Notes under the pieces: model-generated | Told to the model about the DNA's origin: nothing | Database searches by the model: none | Seen by the model: only the letters and a program-made list of their open reading frames with translations | Made by a program: the position numbers and the translations under genes | Shown: positions 1 to 8,159 of the stretch, piece by piece | How the letters are laid out: each line of letters opens with the position of its first letter | Position numbering within the stretch: the stretch's first letter is position 1 | Origin: Sulfurospirillaceae bacterium | GTDB lineage: Bacteria > Campylobacterota > Campylobacteria > Campylobacterales > Sulfurospirillaceae | DNA: 35,281 nt | NCBI GenBank assembly: GCA_028693565.1 | Contig: JAQUVE010000012.1 | Location: 1 to 35,281 of the forward strand | Reading direction: 5' to 3'

Positions 1-1056
1 ATCTTCATCTTTTAAATCATAGCCCAAGCTTTTCAATTTATCTTTAAAAGCATGACGACCTGAATGTTTTCCTAAAACTATTGAGTTTTTATCAAGTCCT
101 ATATCTTTAGCATTCATAATTTCATAGGTCTGCGTATGCTTTAAAACACCATCTTGATGTATGCCACTCTCATGGGAAAACGCATTTTTACCTACGATGG
201 CTTTGTTAGGTTGAGGCTCAAGTCCAGTGATAGAAGATACTAATTTACTTGTTGGATAAATCTCTTTAATATTAATATTTGTATCAAACTGCGAGAAATG
301 GTCTTTTCGCGTCTTTAAGATCATCACAATCTCTTCAAGTGCTGCGTTCCCTGCGCGCTCGCCTAAACCATTAATCGTACATTCAACCTGACGTGCTCCA
401 TTTTCAATACACGCCAAAGAGTTTGCAACGGCTAATCCCAAATCGTTGAGGTTATGTACAGAAATAATGGCTCTATTGCCTACAAACTCATGTAGAGACT
501 TAATGATATCACCCATTTCATTTGGTAAACGGTATCCTACAGTATCGGGGATATTAAGCGTAGTAGCACCTGCTTGAATAACAGCGTCAAGGACTTCTTT
601 CATAAAACTCACATCGCTACGACCCGCATCTTCACAACTAAACTCAATATCATCACAAAAAGTTTTGGCATACTGAACCGCTTCAACCGCTTTTTTAATC
701 ACTTGATCGGGTGTCATTTTAAGTTTATATTGCATATGAATTTGACTGGTAGCAATAAAGGTATGAATACGTCGCATTTTTGCTTTCGCAACAGCCTCAC
801 CCGCCGCTTTTATATCTTTTTCTAAAGACCGTGCTAAAGAGCATACCGTACTTTTTGTAATCATTTCACTAATGCGTGCTATCGCATCAAAATCACCTGG
901 ACTTGCTGCAGCAAATCCTGCCTCGATGACATCTACTCCCAATTTTTGTAATTGTAAAGCAATTTGGATTTTTTCTTCAGTATTCATTGAAGCACCTGGG
1001 CTTTGCTCACCATCACGTAATGTTGTATCAAAAATTTTAATAATATTATCATTCAT
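1..1056 (-). CDS. leuA: 2-isopropylmalate synthase, 3' end outside window
   Basis: Condenses acetyl-CoA with 2-oxoisovalerate, the first committed step of leucine synthesis, in the cytoplasm. It is missing from the ORF track because the window edge removes its stop; I translated it by hand. The 352 visible codons open with [21 protein letters not shown], which holds the DTTLRDGEQ substrate/metal motif (residues 10-18), and contain the metal-binding HNHNDLG (about residues 201-207) and GLGERAGN. The usual length is about 510 residues, so the C-terminal part and any leucine-binding regulatory domain lie outside. The start is ATG at 1056 with AAGGAT about 7 nt upstream. A 31-codon leader frame ending in Leu codons lies 51 nt upstream and suggests leucine-responsive control. 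The family call is secure; regulation is inference. Confidence 0.96.
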   Translation of the reverse strand, partial: MNDNIIKIFDTTLRDGEQSPGASMNTEEKIQIALQLQKLGVDVIEAGFAAASPGDFDAIARISEMITKSTVCSLARSLEKDIKAAGEAVAKAKMRRIHTFIATSQIHMQYKLKMTPDQVIKKAVEAVQYAKTFCDDIEFSCEDAGRSDVSFMKEVLDAVIQAGATTLNIPDTVGYRLPNEMGDIIKSLHEFVGNRAIISVHNLNDLGLAVANSLACIENGARQVECTINGLGERAGNAALEEIVMILKTRKDHFSQFDTNINIKEIYPTSKLVSSITGLEPQPNKAIVGKNAFSHESGIHQDGVLKHTQTYEIMNAKDIGLDKNSIVLGKHSGRHAFKDKLKSLGYDLKDED

Positions 1057-1107
1057 AGGACTATCCTTGTATTTGTTTTGTTATTGTGTTAAAAATGTAA
1101 AAGTTGA

Positions 1108-1203
1108 TTAGAAGAGGAGTTGGAGTTGCAGGAGAGCGTTTTTTATCTCAATTTTGGGCAAAATTTTGATAGATTTGATAATACCAATGTCTACGCTGTT
1201 CAT
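1108..1203 (-). CDS. putative leucine leader peptide (31 aa) upstream of leuA
   Basis: Small reading frame too short for the ORF track. It reads MNSVDIGIIKSIKILPKIEI then KNALLQLQLLF and stops with TAA at 1110-1108. It has 7 Ile, 6 Leu and 1 Val in 31 residues. Five of the last eight codons are Leu, written CTC CTG CAA CTC CAA CTC CTC TTC; CTC and CTG should be poorly used in such an AT-rich genome, where TTA and CTT dominate. A strong ribosome binding site (AAAGGAGAAGCG) sits just before the ATG. It follows the predicted promoter and precedes leuA by 51 nt. These are the hallmarks of an amino-acid-sensing leader, as in enterobacterial leuL. I see no clear intrinsic terminator between it and leuA, so control may act on translation or through Rho. 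The mechanism is inferred. Confidence 0.72.
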   Translation of the reverse strand: MNSVDIGIIKSIKILPKIEIKNALLQLQLLF

Positions 1204-1228
1204 CGCTTCTCCTTTCGAAAATAGTCTT

Positions 1229-1250
1229 CTTGTATACACTTGTATGCAAG
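1229..1250. promoter_or_regulatory. inverted/direct repeat at the leuA promoter, candidate operator
   Basis: cttgtatac-actt-gtatgcaag is an inverted repeat of 9 bp arms with one mismatch and a 4-nt centre. The same bases also form a direct repeat (cttgtatac at 1229 and cttgtatgc at 1239) with a 10-bp period, one helical turn. It lies just downstream of the predicted -10 box, across the expected transcription start of the leuA leader, so it could be a repressor site or a 5' RNA hairpin. No regulator can be named. Confidence 0.4.
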
Positions 1251-1257
1251 AGCTAAT

Positions 1258-1287
1258 ATTATACTAAATTTTTATGTGTTTTTGCAA
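1258..1287 (-). promoter_or_regulatory. predicted sigma-70 promoter of the leader-leuA unit
   Basis: On the minus strand TTGCAA (1287-1282) and a perfect TATAAT (1263-1258) are separated by 18 bp. The promoter lies inside the last codons of pssA, so leuA can be transcribed apart from the upstream ftsH-pssA block. The -10 match is exact; the -35 match is partial, as is usual in this phylum. Confidence 0.6.
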
Positions 1288-1996
1288 TTACAAAATTATA
1301 AATACCTCTTCCTAAGCCATAGAAGAGATATGCTGTCACTAAAAAGGTACCTGCCTCAATTGGAAAAAGATAGATGATTGAAAATGAGAGTACAAGATAA
1401 ACCAAAATTTTAATCAAATTGGCTTTTTTAAAATCAATCTTTTTAAAACTAGGATAGCGAATATTGCTAACCATCAAAAATGACAAGATACCAATTCCCC
1501 CTAAAGCTGTCCATTCAAGTCCATGCATAAAAGTATGCTCTTGATAAAATAAAATCCACATTGCAACAACTACGGCGGCAGTAGGGATGGGAACACCAAT
1601 AAATACAGAAGGTTCACTAACACCTATCATCACATTAAAACGTGCTAATCGAATCGCTCCAAAAACAACATACATAGCACATAAAAGAGACCCTAATTTG
1701 CCATATGAATGTCCTATGTTAAAATAAAAAAGCATTGCAGGTGCAACGCCAAATGCAACGATATCAGCTAAGGAGTCAAACTCTGCTCCAAATTTACTAG
1801 TGGTATTTGTCATTCGAGCAACTCTGCCATCTAGCCCATCAAAAATCAATGAAAGTAAAATCAATCCTGCTGCTTTTTCAAATGCACCTGAAGCAGAAGC
1901 CAACATACTAATTACCCCTAAAAAAGCACTTGCAGCAGTAAAAAGATTAGGGAAAATATAAATTAATTGGAGTTTATTACTATTATTATTTGTCAT
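1259..1996 (-). CDS. pssA: CDP-diacylglycerol-serine O-phosphatidyltransferase
   Basis: Makes phosphatidylserine from CDP-diacylglycerol and serine in the inner membrane, the precursor of phosphatidylethanolamine. The CDP-alcohol phosphotransferase signature DGx2ARx8Gx3Dx3D is complete, seen as FDGLDGRVARMTNT and then FGAEFDSLAD. Several hydrophobic segments follow, as expected for the integral membrane type. The ORF track starts at 2053, but an internal ATG pair at codons 19-20 follows AAGGGTC and gives MTNNNSNKLQLIYIFPNLFT, a more family-like N-terminus, so I start at 1996 (245 aa). The start overlaps the end of the psd-like gene by 11 nt, which suggests translational coupling. The same order (ftsH, psd-like, pssA) is known in Campylobacter. 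Function is confident; the exact start is moderately sure. Confidence 0.93.
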   Translation of the reverse strand: MTNNNSNKLQLIYIFPNLFTAASAFLGVISMLASASGAFEKAAGLILLSLIFDGLDGRVARMTNTTSKFGAEFDSLADIVAFGVAPAMLFYFNIGHSYGKLGSLLCAMYVVFGAIRLARFNVMIGVSEPSVFIGVPIPTAAVVVAMWILFYQEHTFMHGLEWTALGGIGILSFLMVSNIRYPSFKKIDFKKANLIKILVYLVLSFSIIYLFPIEAGTFLVTAYLFYGLGRGIYNFVIAKTHKNLV

Positions 1997-2639
1997 CATG
2001 ACCCTTATAATCAAAATAGCCAAGTACTGTTGTACCTGCTTTGACATCATCATTTAAAGTGATTTTTAATCTTGCATCTAAAGGCAATAATAACGTAACA
2101 TCACCTTCATTTAAAAATGCAAAACGCTGTCCTATTTTAAGAGGCCCTATGCTTTTAAGAAGTTCCATTTTTTGACTCCACATACCACAGCGCAAAACAA
2201 GCTTAACATCACCAAATCGCCCTTTACATGTAAGGGTATTCTTTTCACTTAGCTTAAAAGATAAGGCGGAAGAACGTGGCAAAGATAGACCATTGCGCTT
2301 ATGTGTTTCAAGAATACTTAATGCCATAGGAGCTCGCAAAATGCCTACATTAAAAATTGATTTTTGAATGACAACACTCAGCTTTTGTGAGCCATCTTTG
2401 AGTGCTACTTTTTGAATTTCAATAACCCTTCCATCACATGGTGCTATAAAACTAAATTCATCTTCATCTTCGCAGACACGTTCAGGATTTCTGTACACAA
2501 AAAGTGTCACTAAAAATATAGCAAAAAAGAACCACGGCACAAACGATAACGTATAGGAAAGGATAAAGAACATTAGTGCAACAAGACTTTGGTTCCATCC
2601 CTCTTTAGCGATAATTTGCGTCGTCGTATGAGTTAACAT
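1986..2639 (-). CDS. phosphatidylserine decarboxylase-related membrane protein lacking the Gly-Ser cleavage site
   Basis: A 217-residue homologue of the short (archaeal-type) phosphatidylserine decarboxylases. Two hydrophobic stretches occupy about residues 18-50, followed by YRNPER, IAPCDGRVIEI and RAPM, the family's early motifs. In true enzymes a late GERFG..KFGSR segment supplies the Ser that becomes the pyruvoyl cofactor. Here the matching stretch reads GQRFAFLNEGDVTLLLP: the Gly remains but the Ser is absent. The DVH(V)NRAP histidine is also replaced (NVGILRAP). It is therefore probably not a self-processing decarboxylase, though automatic annotation will call it Psd. It lies between ftsH (1-nt overlap) and pssA (11-nt overlap), as does Cj1115c in C. 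jejuni, so a role tied to phosphatidylserine metabolism is plausible but unproven. Confidence 0.8.
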   Translation of the reverse strand: MLTHTTTQIIAKEGWNQSLVALMFFILSYTLSFVPWFFFAIFLVTLFVYRNPERVCEDEDEFSFIAPCDGRVIEIQKVALKDGSQKLSVVIQKSIFNVGILRAPMALSILETHKRNGLSLPRSSALSFKLSEKNTLTCKGRFGDVKLVLRCGMWSQKMELLKSIGPLKIGQRFAFLNEGDVTLLLPLDARLKITLNDDVKAGTTVLGYFDYKGHDDK

Positions 2640-4600
2640 TAAGCATTGCCCTCTTCTTTGGGAGGAGTCACTTCTTGATGACTCTCTTTTTTCTTAACTG
2701 TACGCTCTGTTGTAATACCTTTTTCATTCTCATAAGCACTAATTAGCTCACGTAAGTGTTCACCATCAATTGTTTCATGTTCATTGAGTGACGCAACTAT
2801 ACTTTCAATACAATCTCTGTATTCTTCTAATCTAATCTTTACGATTTCATAACGCTCTTGCAACATATTTTTGATATGGTCATCCAATTTTTCAGCCATT
2901 TTATCGCTATAATCTTTACTTGTTCCACCATTTAAAAACATATTACGCTGTTTTTCTAAAACCATCAATCCAGCAATTTCACTCATACCATAAATACCAG
3001 CCATCGATTTGATGATATCTGTTGCACGCTCTAAATCATTGCCAGCACCTGTTGAAATTTCACCAATAAAAACTTCCTCAGCCGCACGTCCTCCCAAAAG
3101 AACGTCAACTTCAGCGATAAGCTCATGCTTTTGCATTAAAAATTTATTCTCTTCAGGGGTGTTAAGTGTATATCCTAATGCTGCAAGTCCACGTGGAATA
3201 ATGGAAACTTTAGAGACACTTTTAGCACCTTGTGTTGTTTCTGCGATCAAAGCATGGCCACTCTCATGGTAAGCAACGATGCGTTTTTCTTCAGGGTTGA
3301 TGCGTCGGCTTTTTTTCTCTAAACCTGCGATGGCACGCTCAACGGCTTCAACCATATCTTCTTGCTCTACATAAGCCTTATTTTTACGCCCACCTAAAAG
3401 TGCCGCTTCGTTAATAATATTTGCCAAATCAGCTCCTGCCAATCCTGCTGTTAAACGTGCAATTTCTCCTAAATTGATGTCTTTACCCATTTTGATATCA
3501 GCGCTGTGCACCTTTAAAATATCTTTTCTACCTTGAAAGTCTGGTTTATCCACTAAAACTTGTCTGTCAAAACGACCAGGTCTCAACAATGCAGCATCTA
3601 ATACTTCAGGTCTATTCGTAGCAGCAAGCACAATAACGGGGGATTTGTCCGAACTAAAACCATCCATTTCCGCAAGGAGTTGATTGAGCGTTTGTTCTCT
3701 CTCATCATTGCCACCCATCATGCCGTTCGCTGCTCTACTTTTACCAATAGCGTCAATTTCGTCAATGAATACAATTGCGGGCGCCTCTTTTTTGGCATTT
3801 TCAAATAAATCACGTACTCGACTTGCACCCACGCCTACGAACATTTCAATAAAGCTTGATCCCGAAACAGAAAAAAATGGCACACTGGCTTCACCTGCAA
3901 CGGCTTTAGCAAGTAAGGTTTTACCCGTACCTGGAGGACCTACAAGTAAAACACCTTTAGGAATTTTTGCTCCTAAACTCATATAACGATCAGGATGTTT
4001 GAGAAAATCTACAATCTCTTTTACTTCTTCTTTGGCCTCTTCAACACCAGCAACATCATCAAATTTTACATTTGGCTTTTCAGAATTAACAAGCTTTTTA
4101 CTACTGCCCATTCCCAAAATACCGCCACCCATATTTTTCTGCATTTTATTCGCTAAAAACATCCAAATACCAAAGAAGACAAATACAGGTAATACCCAAG
4201 AGAACAAGATCTCTGTGAGTATATTGGTTTCATTGAATCCACCATAATTAATTTTTTTCTCATCCATAAGAGGGATCAATGAACTATCTTCACCTACTTT
4301 TTTAACGTTATAAACTGTTTTTGGAGAGGTTTCATTGGCAAAAGCTTTAATCGTTGTCTGCCCAATCGCGACATAGTTAACTTTATTATTTTTAATCAAC
4401 TCTTTTAACTCATAATAGTTAATATTTTTTACAACATTATTAGAGCCAAAATTACCACTGTCCATCCCATTATCAGAAGTAGACATAAAATTTTTAAAAA
4501 TTAAAATGATAACAATGGAGAAAATTGCAAAAACGAGAATAGGATTTTGATTAAAAAAGTTTTTTTTATCGTTATTGTCTTTATTATTGTTTGGATTCAT
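2639..4600 (-). CDS. ftsH: ATP-dependent membrane zinc metalloprotease FtsH
   Basis: Degrades misfolded membrane proteins and short-lived regulators as a hexamer in the inner membrane. Domains in order: cytoplasmic Asn-rich tip, membrane segment about 20-38, periplasmic domain to about 130, second membrane segment about 131-150, AAA+ module with Walker A GPPGTGKT (221-228), Walker B IVFIDEID (276-283) and the second region of homology (about 329-344), then the protease domain with the zinc motif HESGH (445-449) and the later acidic ligand in [10 protein letters not shown]. At 653 residues it is of normal length. AAAGGAAATAA precedes the ATG, and the stop of prmA directly abuts it. It ends in a 1-nt overlap with the psd-like gene. 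Identity is certain. Confidence 0.98.
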   Translation of the reverse strand: MNPNNNKDNNDKKNFFNQNPILVFAIFSIVIILIFKNFMSTSDNGMDSGNFGSNNVVKNINYYELKELIKNNKVNYVAIGQTTIKAFANETSPKTVYNVKKVGEDSSLIPLMDEKKINYGGFNETNILTEILFSWVLPVFVFFGIWMFLANKMQKNMGGGILGMGSSKKLVNSEKPNVKFDDVAGVEEAKEEVKEIVDFLKHPDRYMSLGAKIPKGVLLVGPPGTGKTLLAKAVAGEASVPFFSVSGSSFIEMFVGVGASRVRDLFENAKKEAPAIVFIDEIDAIGKSRAANGMMGGNDEREQTLNQLLAEMDGFSSDKSPVIVLAATNRPEVLDAALLRPGRFDRQVLVDKPDFQGRKDILKVHSADIKMGKDINLGEIARLTAGLAGADLANIINEAALLGGRKNKAYVEQEDMVEAVERAIAGLEKKSRRINPEEKRIVAYHESGHALIAETTQGAKSVSKVSIIPRGLAALGYTLNTPEENKFLMQKHELIAEVDVLLGGRAAEEVFIGEISTGAGNDLERATDIIKSMAGIYGMSEIAGLMVLEKQRNMFLNGGTSKDYSDKMAEKLDDHIKNMLQERYEIVKIRLEEYRDCIESIVASLNEHETIDGEHLRELISAYENEKGITTERTVKKKESHQEVTPPKEEGNA

Positions 4601-5428
4601 TTATTTCCTTTTAAACACAAGTGTATACCACTCTTCTTTTTTATATTTTTCAAGCAATTCTAAACGTGAAAATTTTGCTTCAACCTTATCAACATATTTA
4701 TCTAAAATACCTGAGAGGATTAAAATACCATCTATTTTCGTGGCACTGATTAAATCAGTTGAAAGCATAATGAGTACATCTGCAATAATATTGGCAATGA
4801 CCACATCATACTCTTGATTTCTCTTTTGAACAGACCCTGTCCAAAGGCGATGATATGTTTCGTGATTAAGTGCAAAATTCTCTTGCGCGCTACTCGTTGC
4901 TTGTTCATCTGTATCGCATAAATCAACCACAGCCCCTAATTTGCGAGCTGCAATTGAAAGTATACCACTACCACATCCCACATCTAAAACACTCAGTTTT
5001 GGAACAACATACTTCTGCAAGAGCATCAAACACCCATAGGTGGTTTCATGATGCCCTGAACCAAAAGCAAGTGCTGGATCAATCAAAATATTTTTTTTGC
5101 CAATTTCATCTTCAATCCAACTTGGATGCACATAAAACTCGCCTACATGTAAAGGTTGTACAGAATTTCGATACTTTGCAATCCAATCTTCATTTTCTTG
5201 AACCAAAAGTTTTGTTTCTACTGAAATTGTTTTGGATTGTAACTGTGAAAGTTTTTGCGCCAATGCTTCAACTCCAAAAAGAACCATTTCTAAGTTCTCT
5301 TCACTGCGCAAAATAATCGTTCCGTCTCTCTCTTCTATCGCATCATCACTTAAACTTAAAATAAAGTCGACAAAAATAGAGTAGGCATCACTGGGGGTTA
5401 TCTGCAATTCGTTATAGGTTTTTTCCAT
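4601..5428 (-). CDS. prmA: ribosomal protein L11 methyltransferase
   Basis: S-adenosylmethionine-dependent methyltransferase that trimethylates ribosomal protein L11. The C-terminal Rossmann domain shows motif I as VLDVGCGSGILSIAARKLG, preceded by the PrmA-typical DPALAFGSGHHETTYGCL segment, and motif IV as DVVIANIIADV, the family form of NxxPPY-like catalytic loops. The N-terminal substrate-recognition domain is shorter and diverged, as in other Campylobacterota. The gene is 275 codons, starts 5 nt after the cheY stop, and its stop codon abuts the ftsH start, so all three are likely co-transcribed. Matches prmA (Cj1117c) in position. Confidence 0.95.
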   Translation of the reverse strand: MEKTYNELQITPSDAYSIFVDFILSLSDDAIEERDGTIILRSEENLEMVLFGVEALAQKLSQLQSKTISVETKLLVQENEDWIAKYRNSVQPLHVGEFYVHPSWIEDEIGKKNILIDPALAFGSGHHETTYGCLMLLQKYVVPKLSVLDVGCGSGILSIAARKLGAVVDLCDTDEQATSSAQENFALNHETYHRLWTGSVQKRNQEYDVVIANIIADVLIMLSTDLISATKIDGILILSGILDKYVDKVEAKFSRLELLEKYKKEEWYTLVFKRK

Positions 5429-5433
5429 TCAAA

Positions 5434-5799
5434 TTAACCTAAAACATCCTCTAGTTTTTCTTTTAAGACCTGTGGTGTAAAAGGTTTAACGATGTAGTTA
5501 TTGACACCTGCTTTAAGGGCAGTAATTACTTCTGTTTTTCCACCTTCTGTAGTCACCATTATAATGGGAACATTATCATATTTACGCTCTGCGCGCACTT
5601 TTTTAACAAGCTCTAAACCGTTCATTTCTGGCATATTCCAGTCTGTTATAAGCACATTAATATCACCTGCTTTTTCCATCACTTGCCAGCCTTCTAAGCC
5701 ATGTTCAGCTTCTAAAACATCGTTAAATCCAAGTCTTGCTAATGTATTTTTTATGATACGGCGCATTGTTGAGCTGTCATCTACTACAAGCAGTTTCAA
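5434..5799 (-). CDS. cheY: chemotaxis response regulator CheY, TTG start
   Basis: Single receiver domain that carries the phosphoryl signal from CheA to the flagellar switch. The acidic pocket DD (7-8), phospho-acceptor Asp53 in LITDWNMPEMNG, Thr83 and Lys105 in IVKPF are all present, with no output domain. The ORF track starts at a GTG inside the ribosome binding site (5805). A TTG two codons later is spaced 5 nt from AAGGAG and gives MKLLVVDDSSTMRRIIKNTL, identical as far as I recall to the C. jejuni CheY start, so I use 5799 (121 aa). It heads the cheY-prmA-ftsH-psd-pssA run. Function in chemotaxis is well supported; no other chemotaxis gene is in the window. Confidence 0.95.
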   Translation of the reverse strand: MKLLVVDDSSTMRRIIKNTLARLGFNDVLEAEHGLEGWQVMEKAGDINVLITDWNMPEMNGLELVKKVRAERKYDNVPIIMVTTEGGKTEVITALKAGVNNYIVKPFTPQVLKEKLEDVLG

Positions 5800-5805
5800 T
5801 GTCAC

Positions 5806-5866
5806 TCCTTTAATTTAAAAGTATTGCTAATAGATATATTCTAGCTAATTTTACTTTGAACTTACT
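5806..5866 (-). promoter_or_regulatory. 61-bp gap upstream of cheY, possible promoter
   Basis: AT-rich spacer between hisA and cheY. On the minus strand TAGCTAGAATATATC contains a TAGAAT that could serve as a -10 box about 35 nt before the cheY start, with no convincing -35. Campylobacterota sigma-70 promoters often lack a -35, so a promoter here is plausible but weakly supported. No terminator hairpin for hisA was seen. Confidence 0.3.
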
Positions 5867-6601
5867 TTAATATTTTAAAGCACTCTTCGCTGTAGAAGCG
5901 AGCTTAAAGGCTTCAAGCAAGTCGATTCTCTCTTCATAAAATGCCTTTTCAACGATAACTCCAGCTATTTTTTGCTTTAAACTTAATGCTTTGATATCTT
6001 CAATATCTTTAAGACCCCCACTGGCAATTGTTGCAATTCCTGAAGCCTCAGCAATAGAGAGTGTAAAGTCAATGTTGACACCACTAAGCATTCCATCCCT
6101 GCCCACATCCGTACAGATAATTGCTTCCACACCAACATTAGCAAACTCTTGTGCTAAGTCAGTTGCTTTCATCGTTGATTTTTCAGCCCATCCTTCTACC
6201 GCTACAAATCCATCAATGGCATCTATACCGACAACAACTCGATATTTTTTACACATCTGTTTGACAAAAGTAGGGTTTTTAAGAGCAATTGAACCTAAGA
6301 TGACACGGTCGATCCCTAATTCACTATACTTTTGAATTGTTTTCTCATCGCGGATACCTCCGCCTAATTCCAATTTTAAATTGCAATGCTTACGAATCTT
6401 AGCAATCTGTTCAAGGTTTTTAGGCTCTCCCGCAAAAGCACCATTCAAATCGACTAAATGTAACCACTCTGAGCCCATTTCCTCAAACATTTTAGCTACT
6501 TGCCAAGGTTCATCAGAGTATACTTTAGCACTCTGCATCAGCCCTTTTGTTAATCGTACTGCCTTTCCATCTTTTAAATCAATCGCTGGTAAAATTTCCA
6601 T
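5867..6601 (-). CDS. hisA: phosphoribosylformimino-5-aminoimidazole carboxamide ribotide isomerase
   Basis: Fourth step of histidine synthesis: Amadori isomerisation of ProFAR to PRFAR. It is a (beta/alpha)8 barrel of 244 residues. The two catalytic aspartates are seen as Asp8 in [14 protein letters not shown] and Asp127 in [10 protein letters not shown]; the phosphate-binding loops are LELGGGIR and IASGGLKD. The ATG overlaps the hisH stop by 1 nt (TAATG). hisF, which forms the synthase with HisH, is not in the window, so the pathway genes are dispersed. The pairing of hisA with hisH points to real histidine synthesis and not to a role in glycan modification. Confidence 0.96.
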   Translation of the reverse strand: MEILPAIDLKDGKAVRLTKGLMQSAKVYSDEPWQVAKMFEEMGSEWLHLVDLNGAFAGEPKNLEQIAKIRKHCNLKLELGGGIRDEKTIQKYSELGIDRVILGSIALKNPTFVKQMCKKYRVVVGIDAIDGFVAVEGWAEKSTMKATDLAQEFANVGVEAIICTDVGRDGMLSGVNIDFTLSIAEASGIATIASGGLKDIEDIKALSLKQKIAGVIVEKAFYEERIDLLEAFKLASTAKSALKY

Positions 6602-7212
6602 TATAGCTCCACAAAATTCTTTAAAATTTTCAACCCATTTGAATGCGATTTCTCAGGGTGAGGTTGAAACCCAAAGACATTTTCTTTTTGTACGGCACTT
6701 GTAAAAGGGTAACCGTATATACTCTCACCAATACTATATTGTGCTTCACACTGTGCATGAAAACTATGCACAAAATAGAGATAAAAAGCTTCTGGCATAC
6801 CTTTAAACAAAGGTGAATTTTGACGAATAAAAAGCTCATTCCATCCCATATGAGGAATTTTTAGCTTATGATCAAAACGTGAGGCATCAAACTTTACAAT
6901 TTCACCTTCTATTAGTCCCAACCCCTTTGTTTCACCAAACTCTGTACTACTTTCAAATAAGAGTTGCATCCCCAAACAGATGCCTAATAAGGGCTTTCCT
7001 GAGCTTGCAAAAGCTCTTATGGCATCACTCATCCCCTCGTGATGCAAACACTCCATTGCATCTTTAAAAGCTCCAACTCCTGGTAAAATTATCTTGTCAA
7101 ATTGCTGTACTTCATCCGCTTTATTGACGATTTTTATCTTCTCTCCCAATAAGTCAAATGCATTGGCAACACTTCGTAGATTGCCCATATTATAATCAAT
7201 TAACCCTATCAT
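6601..7212 (-). CDS. hisH: imidazole glycerol phosphate synthase, glutamine amidotransferase subunit
   Basis: Hydrolyses glutamine and channels ammonia to HisF. Class I amidotransferase fold of 203 residues: opening [18 protein letters not shown], nucleophile Cys79 in [11 protein letters not shown], and the His185/Glu187 of the triad in GFQPHPEKS. The oxyanion strand LPGVGAF is present near residue 43. The start ATG overlaps the stop of the upstream sensor-like gene by 4 nt (ATGA), and the stop overlaps hisA by 1 nt. Paralogues of HisH help PseA/WbpG-type enzymes in some glycan clusters, but the hisA neighbour makes histidine synthesis more likely. Confidence 0.95.
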   Translation of the reverse strand: MIGLIDYNMGNLRSVANAFDLLGEKIKIVNKADEVQQFDKIILPGVGAFKDAMECLHHEGMSDAIRAFASSGKPLLGICLGMQLLFESSTEFGETKGLGLIEGEIVKFDASRFDHKLKIPHMGWNELFIRQNSPLFKGMPEAFYLYFVHSFHAQCEAQYSIGESIYGYPFTSAVQKENVFGFQPHPEKSHSNGLKILKNFVEL

Positions 7213-8114
7213 AAATCTCTCTTTTGTGGTAATGATTTAAGGTAGAATGCCAAGCCAAAAAGTAGCATCGTTACCCCGCCAATAAGATAAACCGCATACA
7301 AGATATGGGCCGCGTCAATAATAGCAAATTTAAAGACCAACATCAGGGCTTCTATTGCTAAAGCAATGATGATCGAGCCCAAAAAGCGCACCATCGTTTT
7401 ATGCATTCCTGAGGTCTCATCTTTTTCATTGCGCCCCAATACTTCCTCTTCAAAAATTGTCTTCACCAAATCAAAAATCGCCAATGAAAGTGTGATCAAA
7501 ATAGTGGATTCAAACATCGCTTTGATATCCAATAAATCAAATTGCAATCCGTGCATAAAGAGGCTTCGCATACCATTAAACAACAATAACATCGCAATTG
7601 CAAGCAAAGATAATGAAAAAATCGTATAAATTATTTGCGAACTTCTACCAAAAGCTGACTGTAATGAAGAAGGGTGCGCAATTTTAAGAATATGCTCCAA
7701 AGAGACATCAATACACGCAATAAATTTCAAGCTGCCTTGATCATCATAAATGGGATACGATGCAGTCACTGTCAAATCATTGGTTAAAGAAGAAGGATAA
7801 GGATCACTCAGTACACATCGTTTTTCACGAACAGCACGATAATAGTACGATTTTGCACTGCGATTTTGCCCCATCCCACCTTTATTATGTGGATCTTCTG
7901 TAATGTTGTCTATGACTTGTTCACCTTTGTGGTTCAGTAGATACAGTGCTTCAAAGTCATCTACTTCATGAACAATCTTATCAAGGCCTATTGTAATAAC
8001 TTCAAGACTTGGTTCGGGTAAGCGATTGGGCATATTTCGTGTAAAAAGATAACACAAATATGCTCTTGCTCTTGGTCTTACTTCAGCAAACTGCTGAATT
8101 TCTCGAATTACCAT
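7209..8114 (-). CDS. PDC/Cache-type sensor domain protein with C-terminal membrane domain
   Basis: The first 150 or so residues contain the Cache/PDC pattern, with SAKSYYYRAVREKRCVLSDPY, then LTVTASYPIYDDQGSLKF and ACIDVSL. A membrane region follows with about four hydrophobic segments (roughly 163-182, 196-216, 246-265, 272-293). No kinase, chemoreceptor or cyclase output domain is present. Usual Cache domains sit outside the cell after an N-terminal membrane segment; here none precedes the domain, so it is predicted to face the cytoplasm. I start at ATG 8114 (AAAGG 6-7 nt upstream) and not the GTG at 8120. It lies between pglB and hisH, overlapping hisH by 4 nt. Relatives are sometimes labelled 'general glycosylation pathway protein', which rests on location only. 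Function unknown. Confidence 0.8.
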   Translation of the reverse strand: MVIREIQQFAEVRPRARAYLCYLFTRNMPNRLPEPSLEVITIGLDKIVHEVDDFEALYLLNHKGEQVIDNITEDPHNKGGMGQNRSAKSYYYRAVREKRCVLSDPYPSSLTNDLTVTASYPIYDDQGSLKFIACIDVSLEHILKIAHPSSLQSAFGRSSQIIYTIFSLSLLAIAMLLLFNGMRSLFMHGLQFDLLDIKAMFESTILITLSLAIFDLVKTIFEEEVLGRNEKDETSGMHKTMVRFLGSIIIALAIEALMLVFKFAIIDAAHILYAVYLIGGVTMLLFGLAFYLKSLPQKRDL

Positions 8115-8159
8115 TCTCACCCTTTAATAAACTATTTGTAGTATTTTAGCCTAGCATTC

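Noticed and set aside
574-1111. Plus-strand ORFs of 83 and 79 aa
   Set aside because: They are antisense to leuA, which has clear catalytic motifs in the opposite frame; the translations show no family features.
1145-1170. aattttg-gg-caaaatt hairpin as a leuA attenuator terminator
   Set aside because: The stem is AT-rich, lies inside the leader frame, upstream of the Leu codons, and has no following U-run in the leuA direction.
6601-7212. HisH as an amidotransferase for glycan acetamidino groups
   Set aside because: No WbpG/PseA-type partner is present and the gene is paired with hisA, so histidine synthesis is the simpler reading.
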